A DNA stretch of 64,000 nucleotides from Spinacia oleracea (Eukaryota; Streptophyta; Magnoliopsida; Caryophyllales; Amaranthaceae): assembly GCF_020520425.1 (NCBI RefSeq), contig NC_079492.1, positions 105,187,157-105,251,156 of the forward strand, written 5' to 3'. The notes under the pieces were generated by a model, which saw only the letters and a list, made by a program, of their open reading frames with translations, was not told the origin of the DNA and did not search any database. Below are positions 23,201 to 33,008 of this stretch, piece by piece. How positions within the stretch are numbered: position 1 is the stretch's first letter; each line of letters opens with the position of its first letter. The translations under genes and the position numbers were made by a program.

Positions 23201-23472
23201 GGTCGGGTTGTGGCGGTCGCAGCGCAGCGGAAGCAGGATAAGTATGCGGCACGTTGTAGGGCTTTGGGTTGCAGTTTCTTACCTTTTTCCTTCTCTTCTT
23301 TTGGGGAATTAGAGAAAGGGGCTGTTTCTTTGCTGAAACGGGTCCAGGCGTACTCCAGGGCTCAAGACATTGGGCGCGGGCAGCTGCCCACATTTTCAGC
23401 AGGATCGGGTTCGCCATAGCTAGAGGAGTGGGGGCCCAGATTGTATCTCGGCTCCCCTCCAACTTCTTGTAG
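20288..23472 (+). pseudogene. Non-LTR retrotransposon ORF: zinc fingers, reverse transcriptase, CCHC, endonuclease-like domain
   Basis: The ATG at 20288 opens 1043 codons to 23419. The N-terminus has two Cys/His clusters (HLRDRHC, LCGDC...HTHRTRC) that look like DNA-binding fingers. The RT core follows: VDFRNAFN (motif A, about residue 467), QQGDPLGPLLFSL (motif B) and YLDDG (motif C, about 553). Near residue 872 is CSAC...GDHAVSC, a CCHC-type motif. Near 935 is RPADILL...DVCVDLTG, which resembles the PD-(D/E)xK-like endonuclease of R2-type elements. No AP endonuclease precedes the RT, unlike plant L1 and RTE elements. The last residues change frame near 23385: a different frame, ending at 23472 (IGFAIARGVGAQIVSRLP), matches what I recall as the usual C-terminus of this plant protein family. 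So one frameshift is likely. Otherwise the frame is open. Confidence 0.75.
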
Positions 23473-23523
23473 TTCACCTGATCTTTGTAGCTTGTTAAGC
23501 TTGTAACGTTTTGGTGTTTTCCC

Positions 23524-23600
<77 letters not shown>
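23524..23600. repeat. (ATA)n microsatellite tail
   Basis: About 25 ATA units follow TGTTTTCCC. They are probably the 3' tail of the non-LTR element. Confidence 0.9.
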
Positions 23601-23602
<2 letters not shown>

Positions 23603-23608
23603 TGATGT

Positions 23609-24873
23609 TGTTCCTAATTTTGGTTGATGACACAAAGCAAACTTCCTAATATTGTTGATTGATGGTTTCAGTTAAGTGCTTGAGTTCCTGAGAGGAACTA
23701 GGGATAGCTGCTGGAGTTCCTGAGTTGGAAGCAGTAAAAGCTAGGTCATCAAAGCCAATAAAGATCAAAGCAACAAATTCTACAATCAGATGGTTTTCAT
23801 ATATGCAAAGGAAGATGAAGTGACTAGTCTTAAGTTCCTCTATCCTAAACGAGGAACTCATCTGTTTCAAAGCTGGAACAATTGAAGCTTCTGAGTTGCA
23901 AGCTCCAGGAAAGGGAAGACATAAAGTCTAGGTAGCTTACTGTACTTAGAGTTTGTGTAAAATATTAATATTGCTAAATATGGTATATTGGGAACTCGAG
24001 GAACTTAGATTAATTAAGATAATTATTAAATCTCTGGTAGCTAATTTTATGGAAATTATTTATATAAATAAAAGCTTTTACGGCTTTAAATAGAAATCAG
24101 ATTTTCCCTCAAATCTTGTTTCCCAAGTAAAAGCAGTTTTGGATTTCCTCAAATATCTCCTTGGATTTTATAAATAAAATAAAATTGTTTTAGAAAAAAA
24201 TTTTGGTAGTTGATTTGGTCTAAACCACGTCCATTGTTTGTGGAAGCTACGTGGGAAGTGGTCCTCCCTTGTTCCTCAAGACAAGGGATGTGGAGACCAA
24301 GGTTATTGTAAGTTAGCAGTTGAGATTTGAAGGGAACAAACCCTAATGAAAAATCTCTATAAAAGGCTAAACATTTTTCTGGAAAAGATACACAAAATTC
24401 TCTGAGTATTTGCTATCCTAAAAACGATTTAAAGAAGTTTTTCTAAACAGTTTGTGTCCTAGTATAATTCAAGTTACTAAGTTCCTTATATATCCAAGCA
24501 TTATTAATATCTAGGTTTCTCATAAAAACTGAATTGTATTTCGAGTGTGAGAGGATTGAGTGATCCTTGTAAAGACTTAGAGTTAAGTCTGAGAGTAAGA
24601 AGAAAACTGTAATCAGAGTTGATTGTTGTTAGGAACTCGAGTCAGAAAGGAACTCGAGTTGTAGTGTTATTGTAATCTAGGCATTACTTTAATATAAAGA
24701 GGTTTTGAGGTTTTCCCTTCGTGGTTAGTGTCAAGAATTTTCCTCAATTGTTTATCTTTTGTATCTGTGTTTCTCAGTTCCTTTATCATTTCTAAGTTCC
24801 ACAAGAAACTTCACTAAAGTTCCAATATCAATTTACCCCCCCCTCTCTTGTACGTGTTCCTACTGGAATAACA
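23609..24873 (+). repeat. 5' LTR of the Sirevirus-like element
   Basis: The stretch from TGTTCCTAATTTTGG to CTGGAATAACA has TG...CA ends and ends immediately before the PBS. GGAACTCGAG and similar GGAACT motifs recur in it. The left border is inferred from TG and the end of the microsatellite, since no second LTR is available for comparison. Confidence 0.65.
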
Positions 24874-24875
24874 GT

Positions 24876-24888
24876 TGGTATCAGAGCC
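24876..24888 (+). other. Primer binding site, initiator Met tRNA
   Basis: TGGTATCAGAGCC is a perfect match to the usual plant Copia primer site and lies two bases after the LTR. Confidence 0.9.
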
Positions 24889-24939
24889 AATACTCACGAA
24901 AAATACAGGAAACCCTGTTTGAGTCAAGTTCCTGGAAGT

Positions 24940-26385
24940 ATGAACACACACGAGAAACTAGAGGAAGGTTACTCCACGGAAAGGCCACCAATGTTCAACG
25001 GCAAATTCTACACTTACTGGAAGAATAGGATGGAGATATTCATCAAAGCAGAAAACTACTAGGTCTGGCGTGTCATTGAAGTTGGATACTTCGAGGTAAC
25101 AAAAACCAATGATAAAAATGAGGTAGTTCCTAAACCAATGTCTGAATTTGCAAAAGAAGATTTTGAAAAATATGAAACTAATGCCATGGCTGTTAAAATC
25201 CTGCATTACGGCCTTGGACCACATGAACACAATAGGGTCATGGGGTGCAAGAGCGCAAAGAAAATTTGGGATCTCCTTCAAATTACCCACGAGGGAACTA
25301 ATGAAGTTAAGCGTTCAAAAATTGATCTTTTAATGTCCAAATATGAACGGTTTGGAATGCTTCCCAAAGAAACTATTCAGGAAATGTTTACTCGATTTAC
25401 TAACATAACTAACAAATTGGTTTCTCTTGGAAGAAGTATACCTACTGATGAGCAGGTAAGAAAAATCCTAAGAAGCATGCCACAAGACGATCGTTGGAGA
25501 ACCAAGGTTACTGCACTGTTCGAAACTAAGGACTTTACCAAGTTCAACATCGAACAGCTAGCAGGTTCCTTGATGACCCACGAACTACATCTTGATGATG
25601 TTGTTCCTGAGAGTTCCAGAAACCGAGGATTAGCTCTAAAAGCTGAGGAACTCGAAGAGTCAGAACCAGATGAAGAGGAAGCTGCCATGCTGGTAAGGAG
25701 GATGAAAATACTCTACAGGAACTTCAAGCCAGGGAACCAAAAGGGAAGGAACTTTGCAAGAAAAATAGACAGTTCCAAAACCGAACAAGGCTGCTTCAAA
25801 TGTGGTGAAACTGGTCACCAAATTCGAGACTGCCCTCAGTGGATAATGACAAAGGAAAAGGAAAGGCAAGGAATAATCAAGGAACGTTACAATAAATCCA
25901 CCTTTGCCAAACCTAACTTCAAGAAAGCCATGATAGCTGTGTGGGGTGAAGCAACTGATTCTAAAGATGATGAGGAACAACTAAGTGAAGAAACTGCAAA
26001 TCTATGTCTTATGGCTAAGATAGACGGAACTGAACAAGTTCCATCAAATGAGGTAAGTTCCTCCTCTCTTCATTGTCTTTCAAACACTAAGTTAATTAAA
26101 TTGTTGCTAGACACACTAGAAGATTACAAAAAGCTTAGTATATTAAAAGGTCGAAGTGATAAGGCCTTGGAACTTAGCAAGGAACACATGAACTACCTAA
26201 ACAATGTTAGATCTGATGTACAAGGTAGGTTCTTTGAATTACTAGACAGGAACACCTCCATCATTGAGTCCTTTGAAAAGGTTAAAAATGAAAATATCCT
26301 ACTCAAGGTAGAACTTAGTCAATACAAAATGTTTAATCAACAAGGTCCATGGAAATCAATATGGGATTCTTTAATGTCGACTTAG
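24940..26385 (+). pseudogene. Sirevirus-like gag, interrupted by one stop codon
   Basis: The frame starting at the ATG at 24940 meets TAG at 25060, then stays open from 25063 to 26385 in the same frame. It carries a UBN2/gag-type domain (PMFNGKFYTYWKNRMEIF at the start, KKIWDLLQITHEG further on) and a CCHC zinc knuckle, CFKCGETGHQIRDC, near 25793. The acidic and coiled-coil C-terminal part is typical of Sirevirus gag. After 26385 the coding sense continues in other frames. The element cannot make a normal gag. Confidence 0.85.
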
Positions 26386-27239
26386 AAAAATTAAACAATG
26401 ACTTGATTACAGTAAAGGAACAGAAAGAAAAACTAGAAAAGGAACTAGCCATTGCTAGAGCTCAGAAACAACCACATAAGGATCCTCCTAAATGGATTGA
26501 GAATGCTCAATCCAAGCGAACATAAGGTATGGGTTTCTCACACAAAAAGAGTCACAGTAAAGCCAAAAAGTATGTGGAATTGCCTAGTGTGAAAGTCGGT
26601 TTCTTTTGCAAAAATGGTAATCATGTCAGTAATGAGTGTTCCAAGAAAAAGGAACAAGATGAAAAAAAATTCAAATTATGTGAAACAAAAATGGATTAAG
26701 AAGTCAGTAATTGTAGTGGAGAAGGAACTCGAGAAAACCGAGTTCCTGTAACTAATCACTGATTCTTTTACAGGTTCTAGTGAGGGAGAAGAGACAATTC
26801 AAAATTTCTCTCACTAGAAGCCTACAATGGAGGAACTGTGACATTTGGAGACAACATGAAAGGAGAAATTATTGCAATTGGAAAAGTTGGAAGGTCAAGT
26901 TCCCATGCCATTGATAATGTATTTTTGGTCGAGGGCCTCATGCACAGTCTGCTAAGTATTTTCCAATTTTGTGACAATGGAAACTCTGTAAGTTTTACTT
27001 CTGAAAAATGTCAAATTATTAGCAATGACACTAGGAAAGTTATTTTGGAAGGAACTCGTAAAGGGAACACATATACTGTGGATCTCAATACAGTTCCAAA
27101 GAAAAACTTAACCTGCTTCAGTGCCATTGAAGATGATCCACTATTATGGCATAAGAGATTTGGACATGCTAGCTTCTCACTTCTTGACAAACTAAGATCA
27201 AAGGAACTGGTTCGAGGCCTGCCTTCAATCAAGTTCCTA
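26386..27239 (+). pseudogene. Sirevirus-like gag end, protease remnant and pre-integrase fragment
   Basis: Frameshifted pieces include a second CCHC-like motif (CKNGNHVSNEC near 26610), then the part after the protease active site (TVTFGDNMKGEI). The aspartyl protease active site is not found. The GAG-pre-integrase segment ending ...DPLLWHKRFGHASFSLL is open from 26838. The gene is then cut by CACTA-1 at 27240. Its sense resumes at 32570 in frame if the transposon and one CTA are removed. Confidence 0.8.
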
Positions 27240-27264
27240 CACTAGTAGAAAAAACCCTTATTGC

Positions 27265-27590
27265 AGCGGGCTTTTAGACCCCTGTTGCAGCGTACATCGT
27301 ATGCTGCAACTGGGGGGCCTGCAACAAGTCTGAACTTGTTGCAGCGTACAATGTTCGCTGCTAAAAGGGGTTTTTTGCAGCGTACATATGTATGTACGCT
27401 GCAATAAGTGCCAAAAAATTGGCAAAAATTTGGACTTGTTGCAGCGTACATATATATGTACGCTGCAAAAGACTCAACTTTTTGCAGCGTACATTTATTT
27501 GTACGCTGCAACAAGTCTGGAATTTTGCGAAATTTTTTTCCCTTGTTGCAGCGTACAATATATATGTACGCTGCAACAAAGCACTTTTGG
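27265..27590. repeat. Left subterminal palindromic repeats of CACTA-1
   Basis: TTGCAGCGTAC...GTACGCTGCAA palindromes of about 30 bp recur about four times (near 27376, 27440, 27482, 27545), separated by 35-60 bp. In CACTA elements such repeats bind the TnpA-like protein. Confidence 0.85.
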
Positions 27591-27817
27591 CGGGAAAATT
27601 CTAATTTTGTTTAGGGATACCTAGAGTGCCTTGCACCAAATATAGAAACCTGTCAAAACAATAATAGAATAACGCAACCTGTATAACAAATATAAAAACA
27701 ACAACTGGAGTTTTGTATACTATATATCCCAAAACCAAAGTGTACATATTACATTTAAATATATGTTCCAATTTCAACATAAACATACATTTTAATATAA
27801 AATTTATTCTATAACAA

Positions 27818-27939
27818 CTAAACCAACTCGATCAAGCGCGCTAAAGCCAATAATAAATACTTGCTGGTAAAAAACTTAGCCCATTGCTCACGAACCACAT
27901 CAAATTCCTCGCATAAGGCGCAATCCTCGGAGTGTAGAC
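27818..27939 (-). other. Possible terminal exon of a minus-strand gene in CACTA-1
   Basis: On the minus strand a TTTTTGTAAAG acceptor is followed by an open frame reading HSEDCALCEEFDVVREQWAK, which ends ...LARLIELV at a TAG at 27820-27818. The composition looks coding and the acceptor is good, but I do not recognise the family. It may be the last exon of a transcript whose leader is at 31.7-32.3 kb. Confidence 0.35.
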
Positions 27940-28015
27940 CTTTACAAAAACAGAAATTTAAATTAAACATTAGATTAAATACAAATTAAATATCACATTT
28001 TAACATTCAAGAAAC

Positions 28016-28600
28016 TAATGACAATGTCCTAATAGTCTAAAATGAGTCCTTAGGTTCTTTAGTTCAAAGTTGGGAGCGAAAATGTCATTTTAGCCTAAAT
28101 ATGACCTATAACGACCCAATGAGCCTATAGGTGCATAAATAGATTGGAACGAGTCTTAGATCGTTATAATTATGCATATTAAACATGTAATAAGTTTTAA
28201 ATGAGTCCTTAGGTTCTTTATTTTAAAGTTGGGAGCGAAAATGCCTTATTTTAGCCTAGATATGACCTATAACGACCAAACAAGTCTCAAATGTGCATAA
28301 TAGATCGGATTGAGTCTTGAAAAGTTAAAAATAATCATATGAATCATGTAATAAGTTTGAAATTAGTTTTTAAGTTCGTTAGATCAAAGTTGTGAGCGAA
28401 AATGTTATTTTAGCCTAAATATGACCTATAACGGCCAAAGAAGTCTCGAATGTGCATAAATAGATTGGATTGAGTCTTGGAAAGTTAAAACTAATCATAT
28501 AAAACATTTAATATATTTAAAATGAGTCCTAAGGTTCTTTATTTCATATTTGGGAGCAAAAAAGCCTCATTTTAGCCTAATATGACCTATAACGTAAGGT
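28016..28600. repeat. ~160-bp tandem repeat in CACTA-1, four units
   Basis: AATGAGTCCTTAGGTTCTTT or a variant begins near 28041, 28200, 28362 and 28521. Each unit carries GGGAGCGAAAATG and TATGACCTATAACGACCAAA. The spacing is 159-162 bp. The same core phrases make up the large array in CACTA-2. Confidence 0.85.
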
Positions 28601-29060
28601 TTCTACCTCACGTGACCATGTAGCACTCCAGTATAAAGTTTGTCTATCAAGTCGAATCTATATATTGTAAAAGCATACATTATTATTAAGCACCTTACAG
28701 CATAAATCAATAATTATACAACCAAAAAACGCTTTCAGAAAATTATTAAAAACCAAGAAACTTCAACCAAAAAACACTTCAGAAACTTCAAGGGTTACCT
28801 AGTCTGGTTGCAGCATAAACAGCTGCATTACAGGTTAAATAGCTAAGGTGATTATAAAGTTGTAATGGACTATTTTTGTGGACAAAAGTCAAGATAAAAA
28901 GATGTAAATTCTCATTAAAAACAGCCTAATCTACTTATAACATAGGGGGTTATTATAGTTCTTGACTTTTGAGGCTATCTTAAAAACAGCCTAATCTACT
29001 TATAAGGTAGTAATTGTAGATTTGGGTTACGTGTTAGTTTTCATAACAATTTCTGTGCAG
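28601..29060. other. AT-rich spacer upstream of the captured P450 exons
   Basis: AAAACAGCCTAATCTACTTATA is directly repeated near 28917 and 28982. Nothing else is recognised. The end is a polypyrimidine/AG acceptor that opens the first P450 exon. Confidence 0.5.
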
Positions 29061-30550
29061 ATGATTTTCAATCTGACAGCCAAAAAGCTAATTAGTCATG
29101 ATGCTGAAACCTCTTCAGAAAATCTAAGGGAGAATTTTGTTGCTTTCATTAAGGGATTAATCTCCTTCCCTTTGGACATTCCTGGTACAACATACCACGA
29201 ATGTTTACAGGTAAATTATAAATGATCCCTTATCCAAACATGTCTTAGTTTTTTCATACATGAATGTATAGTGACAAAATGCAAAATTTGTGGCCACAGG
29301 GAAGAAAGAAGGCAATGAAGATGCTGAAAAATATGCTACAAGAGAGAAGAATGATGCCCAGAAAACAGAACACCGACTTTTATGATTATGTCTTAGTGGA
29401 ACTGGCAAAGGAGGAAACACTACTAACAGAGGGAATTGCTTTGGACTTGATGTTTGTGCTTCTCTTTGCTAGCTTTGAGACAACCTCCTTGGCTTTAACC
29501 GTAGCCTTAAAATATCTCTCAGATTATCCTCTGGTGCTACAAAAACTAACGGTAAATAACCTTTGAGGCAAAAAAAATGTTTAAATTATCCATATTCACT
29601 ATTGCATCTTCTATTTGATCGAAATCATACTGACACCGTACCAAATTGACAGGAAGAGCATGAGGCGATTTTAAAGAAGCGTGAAAATCCTGATTCTCAC
29701 CTTACATGGAGTGAATACAAATCAATGACATTCACTTTTCAGGTTCGTTAAGAATGCCTCCACACAAAACAAATTCATTGATGATCCTTCTTAAAATAGT
29801 GTTGATTAACTAACCAGTTTGAATTACAGTTTATCAATGAAACAGTTAGGCTGGCAAATATAGTTCCAGGAATATTTAGAAAAGCATTGAAAGATGTCAG
29901 CTACAAGGGTATGCATCTACCATCATTACAAAACTTATGGACTTAAAGTGTTTTATGTCAATGTTATGTTTATACTCAAATGCATACCTTAACATAGAAT
30001 TTTGATTGATGTAGGTTACACCATTCCAGCTGGTTGGGGTGTCATGGTCTGTCCTCCAGCTGTACACTTAAACCCTGCTATATATGAAAATCCCCTTGAC
30101 TTTAATCCATCGAGATGGGAGGTATGTATCAAACTTTCTTATTTCTGTCATTCACGAGAGGAAAAAAGATGGGAGGAAAAAACTTTGGTTAGATTACTTT
30201 ATTAAAATACAAAAAAATAAACATGAAATTTATTTGTGTATAGGGAGGAGAAATAAATGGTGCATCCAAACATTTCATGGCTTTCGGTGGAGGCATGAGA
30301 TTTTGTGTTGGGACAGATTTTACCAAGGTGCAAATGGCTGTATTTCTACACTGCTTGGTTACAAAGTACAGGTAGAAGCTCACTTTCAAAAATTAACATG
30401 CATATTAAATAAAAAGGGAAGATTTAACTTATTTTCTTCAACCTCAGGTGGAATCCAGTAAAAGGAGGGAACATAGTTCGGACCCCTGGCTTACAGTTTC
30501 CAGATGGATTTCATGTTCAATTGTCTGAGAAAAGGTCAACAGAAACATAA
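29061..30550 (+). pseudogene. Captured CYP87-like cytochrome P450, 3' seven exons, N-terminus missing
   Basis: Exons at 29061-29210, 29300-29551, 29653-29742, 29830-29908, 30015-30121, 30244-30371 and 30448-30550 have canonical GT-AG borders, join in frame and reach TAA at 30548. Visible P450 motifs are the I-helix FASFETT, the K-helix ETVR, FNPSRWE and the haem loop FGGGMRFCVG. PAGWGVMVCPPAVHLNP and MAFGGGMRFCVGTDFTK are typical of CYP87 enzymes, which oxidise triterpenoid or steroid skeletons. Roughly the first 150-170 residues (membrane anchor and early helices) are absent, so the product cannot be a normal enzyme. Introns are kept, so the capture was of genomic DNA and not of mRNA. No stop or frameshift was found, which points to recent capture or some constraint. 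Confidence 0.85.
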
Positions 30551-31690
30551 ACTATCAATTGATTCTGCTCCAGAAATATAGTTGTTACAAGTGACTTGAG
30601 CCGCAATAAGGAAACACATCAATACAAACATAACAGGAGAGGAGAACAAATATTTACAGTTTCTCCACCAAACAAGAGCAAACCGTGAATAGCTTTCTTG
30701 TAATCGTCATAGCTTTTGTATACATTGTCTATTTTTTACCCCTCATCTTCTCGTCAATATGTGAAAGCACATATGATTTGGGGAAAACCGGGTTAGATGT
30801 CTTACAGCATGTAAAATCATTATTGAATTCATGTCACCTCTCATGTTGCAAATGTATAAAACATCAATACCAAAATACAAATATCCCTAGCATTATACTA
30901 TAGTCTCTGCCAATTATTATGATCGAGCTACTAGATTAACTCAATGAAAGAACTGTAAACCGTACAGAACTACAGATAGTATACAACTGAACATAAAGCA
31001 CCATAGTAGTATGATTATATTTAAACCCCTTCCTTTATGTTCAGTTATACATTGAAGCAAACCACAAATCAGAAGCAAAGCTATACATTGACAAGCCTTC
31101 ATTAAAAAAAATAAGGCATTTTCTGTATAGAAATTGAAGAAAAAAATGTACTTTGCGTTGAACTTGACCCATATAATTCTTGTTATTCATAGAACTATAA
31201 GGAACACATATATCTATCATTCTATCAGTACATCAATTTTTCAGGTTGGATAGTACTTCAATTGTGAGTTGACTAAAATCAGATTCAAGAGTCACCAAAT
31301 CACGATATAGAGACTAGTTGATTATTCAAATACTAAATTGTGGTTGTCACTTGTCATCCCCTAGACTACATTCAACCCATGTTCTTCTAAGATCACTTGA
31401 GCTATGAGAACTAAGTTGACAATGCAACAAACTTAATACAAAAATCTCACAACTTTGCATTCAAATTCTTCCAAAAACAACAATCAACAAGCATACTAAA
31501 CCTGAATACAAAATTAATAAGAATAAATTAAAAATAGCTGAAACAATAAACTAAAACCCTTCAATTAATCAACCCAAATCATCATTCTCAATGTAAATCA
31601 AAAACCCAATTGGCAAACTATCAATTTTTCACTAAAAACAAATTTCAGAATTCCCAAATTGATGAAATTTGACCTACAAATCCAACATTT
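30551..31690. other. Unassigned CACTA-1 interior
   Basis: AT-rich DNA after the P450 stop. It may include the 3' flank of the captured gene and transposon intron sequence. No coding match, terminal repeat or RNA gene is seen. Confidence 0.5.
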
Positions 31691-32335
31691 TACTCCAAAA
31701 AGAAAGAAACGAGATAAACAAACTCACACTGTGGATGCCGGAGGCGTTAAGGGCGGCAAAGAAGGCGGTAGCGGCGGCTCAAACGAAGAGAGAGGCGACC
31801 CCGAGTTCCCTGGCGGGCATAAAATTGGAATCTCCGACGAAGCCTTTCTTGCAAGATCTAATCCCCCACCCTAATTGGACGGCGCTAGCTAGTAGTCACC
31901 CAACAACCAGAACGGGCGGCGCAAGCAAGGGGGAAAAGAACATTGAATCGATTAGTTAGGGTTTTGGGATTTTAAATCAAGAACTTATTAAAACAATTGA
32001 GGGAAAAATTGAAATCAATTTACCAATTAGTTACAAATGATGTTGTGTTGGTAGGCCACCATTATTGGCGGCGACAAGCAGAGGAAAGCCGAGCACGGAG
32101 GCAGGACAACACCATCAACCACAACAACGCAATAACCATCGCAACCACCCAGCAGCGTCGGCATGAAGGAGGTGGTGGCCGGCGATGCAGAGGAACGAAG
32201 AGAAAGAGTGTTCGAAATTTTGAGGGACGCGGCTTAGGGTTTGTCTTTAGGGGACGACGCAGGGAAAGGCAAGGGAAGAAGAAAGGACCGCGAGAAAAAA
32301 ATTTGAGATGCGGCTTAAATTGTTTTGAAATTTTT
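31691..32335 (-). other. Two minus-strand leader-like segments in CACTA-1
   Basis: Read on the minus strand, 32240-32040 and 31970-31735 both begin near AAACCCTAA and are rich in TC and GCC. This is the usual look of plant 5' UTRs and first exons. The second ends CATCCACAGT|GTGAGT, a strong splice donor. They may be a transposon promoter or another captured gene start. No reading frame of useful length is recognised. Confidence 0.35.
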
Positions 32336-32339
32336 TTAT

Positions 32340-32552
32340 CCGGTTATTGCAGGGGGCTTTTAAATTGTACGCTGCAACAAAAAGGGTTATTGCAGGGGGC
32401 TTTTAAAATGTACGCTGCAACAAACTTTTTTGCAGGGAACAATTAAATTGTACGCTGCAACAACCCTTTAAATGGTTTGACCCGCGTTGACCGACTGGTT
32501 GTTGAAGCGTATTAATACATGTACGCTGCAACAAGGGGGGTGCAACAGGGGT
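32340..32552. repeat. Right subterminal repeats of CACTA-1
   Basis: TGTACGCTGCAACAA recurs near 32367, 32410, 32449 and 32520, in the orientation opposite to the left-hand GCAGCGTAC motifs. GTTATTGCAGGGGGCTTTTA also repeats. Confidence 0.85.
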
Positions 32553-32569
32553 TTTTTCTACTAGTGCTA

Positions 32570-33008
32570 AATGATAAAGTTTGTGATGCCTATGCCAGAG
32601 GCAAACATGTCAGAAGCTCTTTCAAGTCCAAGAAAATGGTTAGCACAACGAAACCATTGGAACTCATCCATATGGACTTGTGTGGACCAATGATGATTCA
32701 AAGTAGAAGTGGAAAAATATATGTCTTAGTTATTTTTGATGATTATTCTCGTTTTACATGGGTTATTTTCTTAGCCAGTAAAGATGAAATTTTGATGAGT
32801 TTATTGCTTTCTCTAAGAAAATACAAAGAACTACAGGACATGAACTGATTCACAACAGATCGAATCATGGAACAGAGTTTGAAAATCACAAGTCCGATGA
32901 CTACTGCAAGAAACAAGGTATGGAACACAATTTCTCTGCTCCCAAGACTCCACAACAAAATGGAGTTGTTGAGAGAAAAATCAGGACCTTGGAAGACATG
33001 GCAAGAAC
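32570..33008 (+). pseudogene. Sirevirus-like integrase fragment
   Basis: The sense continues from the left of CACTA-1: a zinc-finger end (RGKHVRSSFKSKK), then the integrase core start ELIHMDLCGPM and FDDYSRFTWVIFLASKDE. Frameshifts follow from about 32800, and PQQNGVVERK-like sense is found in another frame near 32950. The solo LTR then interrupts it at 33009. Confidence 0.8.

Larger units (their letters stand above)
19543..23600 (+). mobile_element. Non-LTR retrotransposon with (ATA)n tail
   Basis: A single long RT ORF, no LTRs and a 3' end made of an ATA microsatellite (23524-23600) fit a target-primed retroelement. The 5' limit is uncertain. The target duplication cannot be tested because a Sirevirus-like LTR abuts the tail on the right and a microsatellite and Copia element lie on the left. 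Confidence 0.65.
27240..32566. mobile_element. CACTA-1: non-autonomous CACTA (En/Spm) element carrying P450 exons
   Basis: It starts CACTAGTAGAAAAAACCC and ends GGGTTTTTTCTACTAGTG, an 18-bp perfect inverted repeat. CTA is duplicated at 27237-27239 and 32567-32569, the expected 3-bp target site. Subterminal GCAGCGTAC motifs crowd both ends. The 5327-bp interior has no recognisable TNP2 or Ptta transposase. It holds a ~160-bp tandem repeat, a captured CYP87-like gene segment and leader-like sequences in the opposite orientation. It would need transposase from elsewhere. Confidence 0.95.

Noticed and set aside
23166..23633. Minus-strand frame with a long isoleucine run
   Set aside because: It reads the (ATA)n tail and the back of the RT gene.
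27361..27624. Small Cys-rich open frames (YMYAATS.. type)
   Set aside because: They translate the palindromic GCAGCGTAC subterminal repeats of CACTA-1 in several frames on both strands.
29061..30550. A host CYP87 gene in its native place
   Set aside because: It lies between perfect CACTA ends with a 3-bp duplication and lacks the N-terminal exons.
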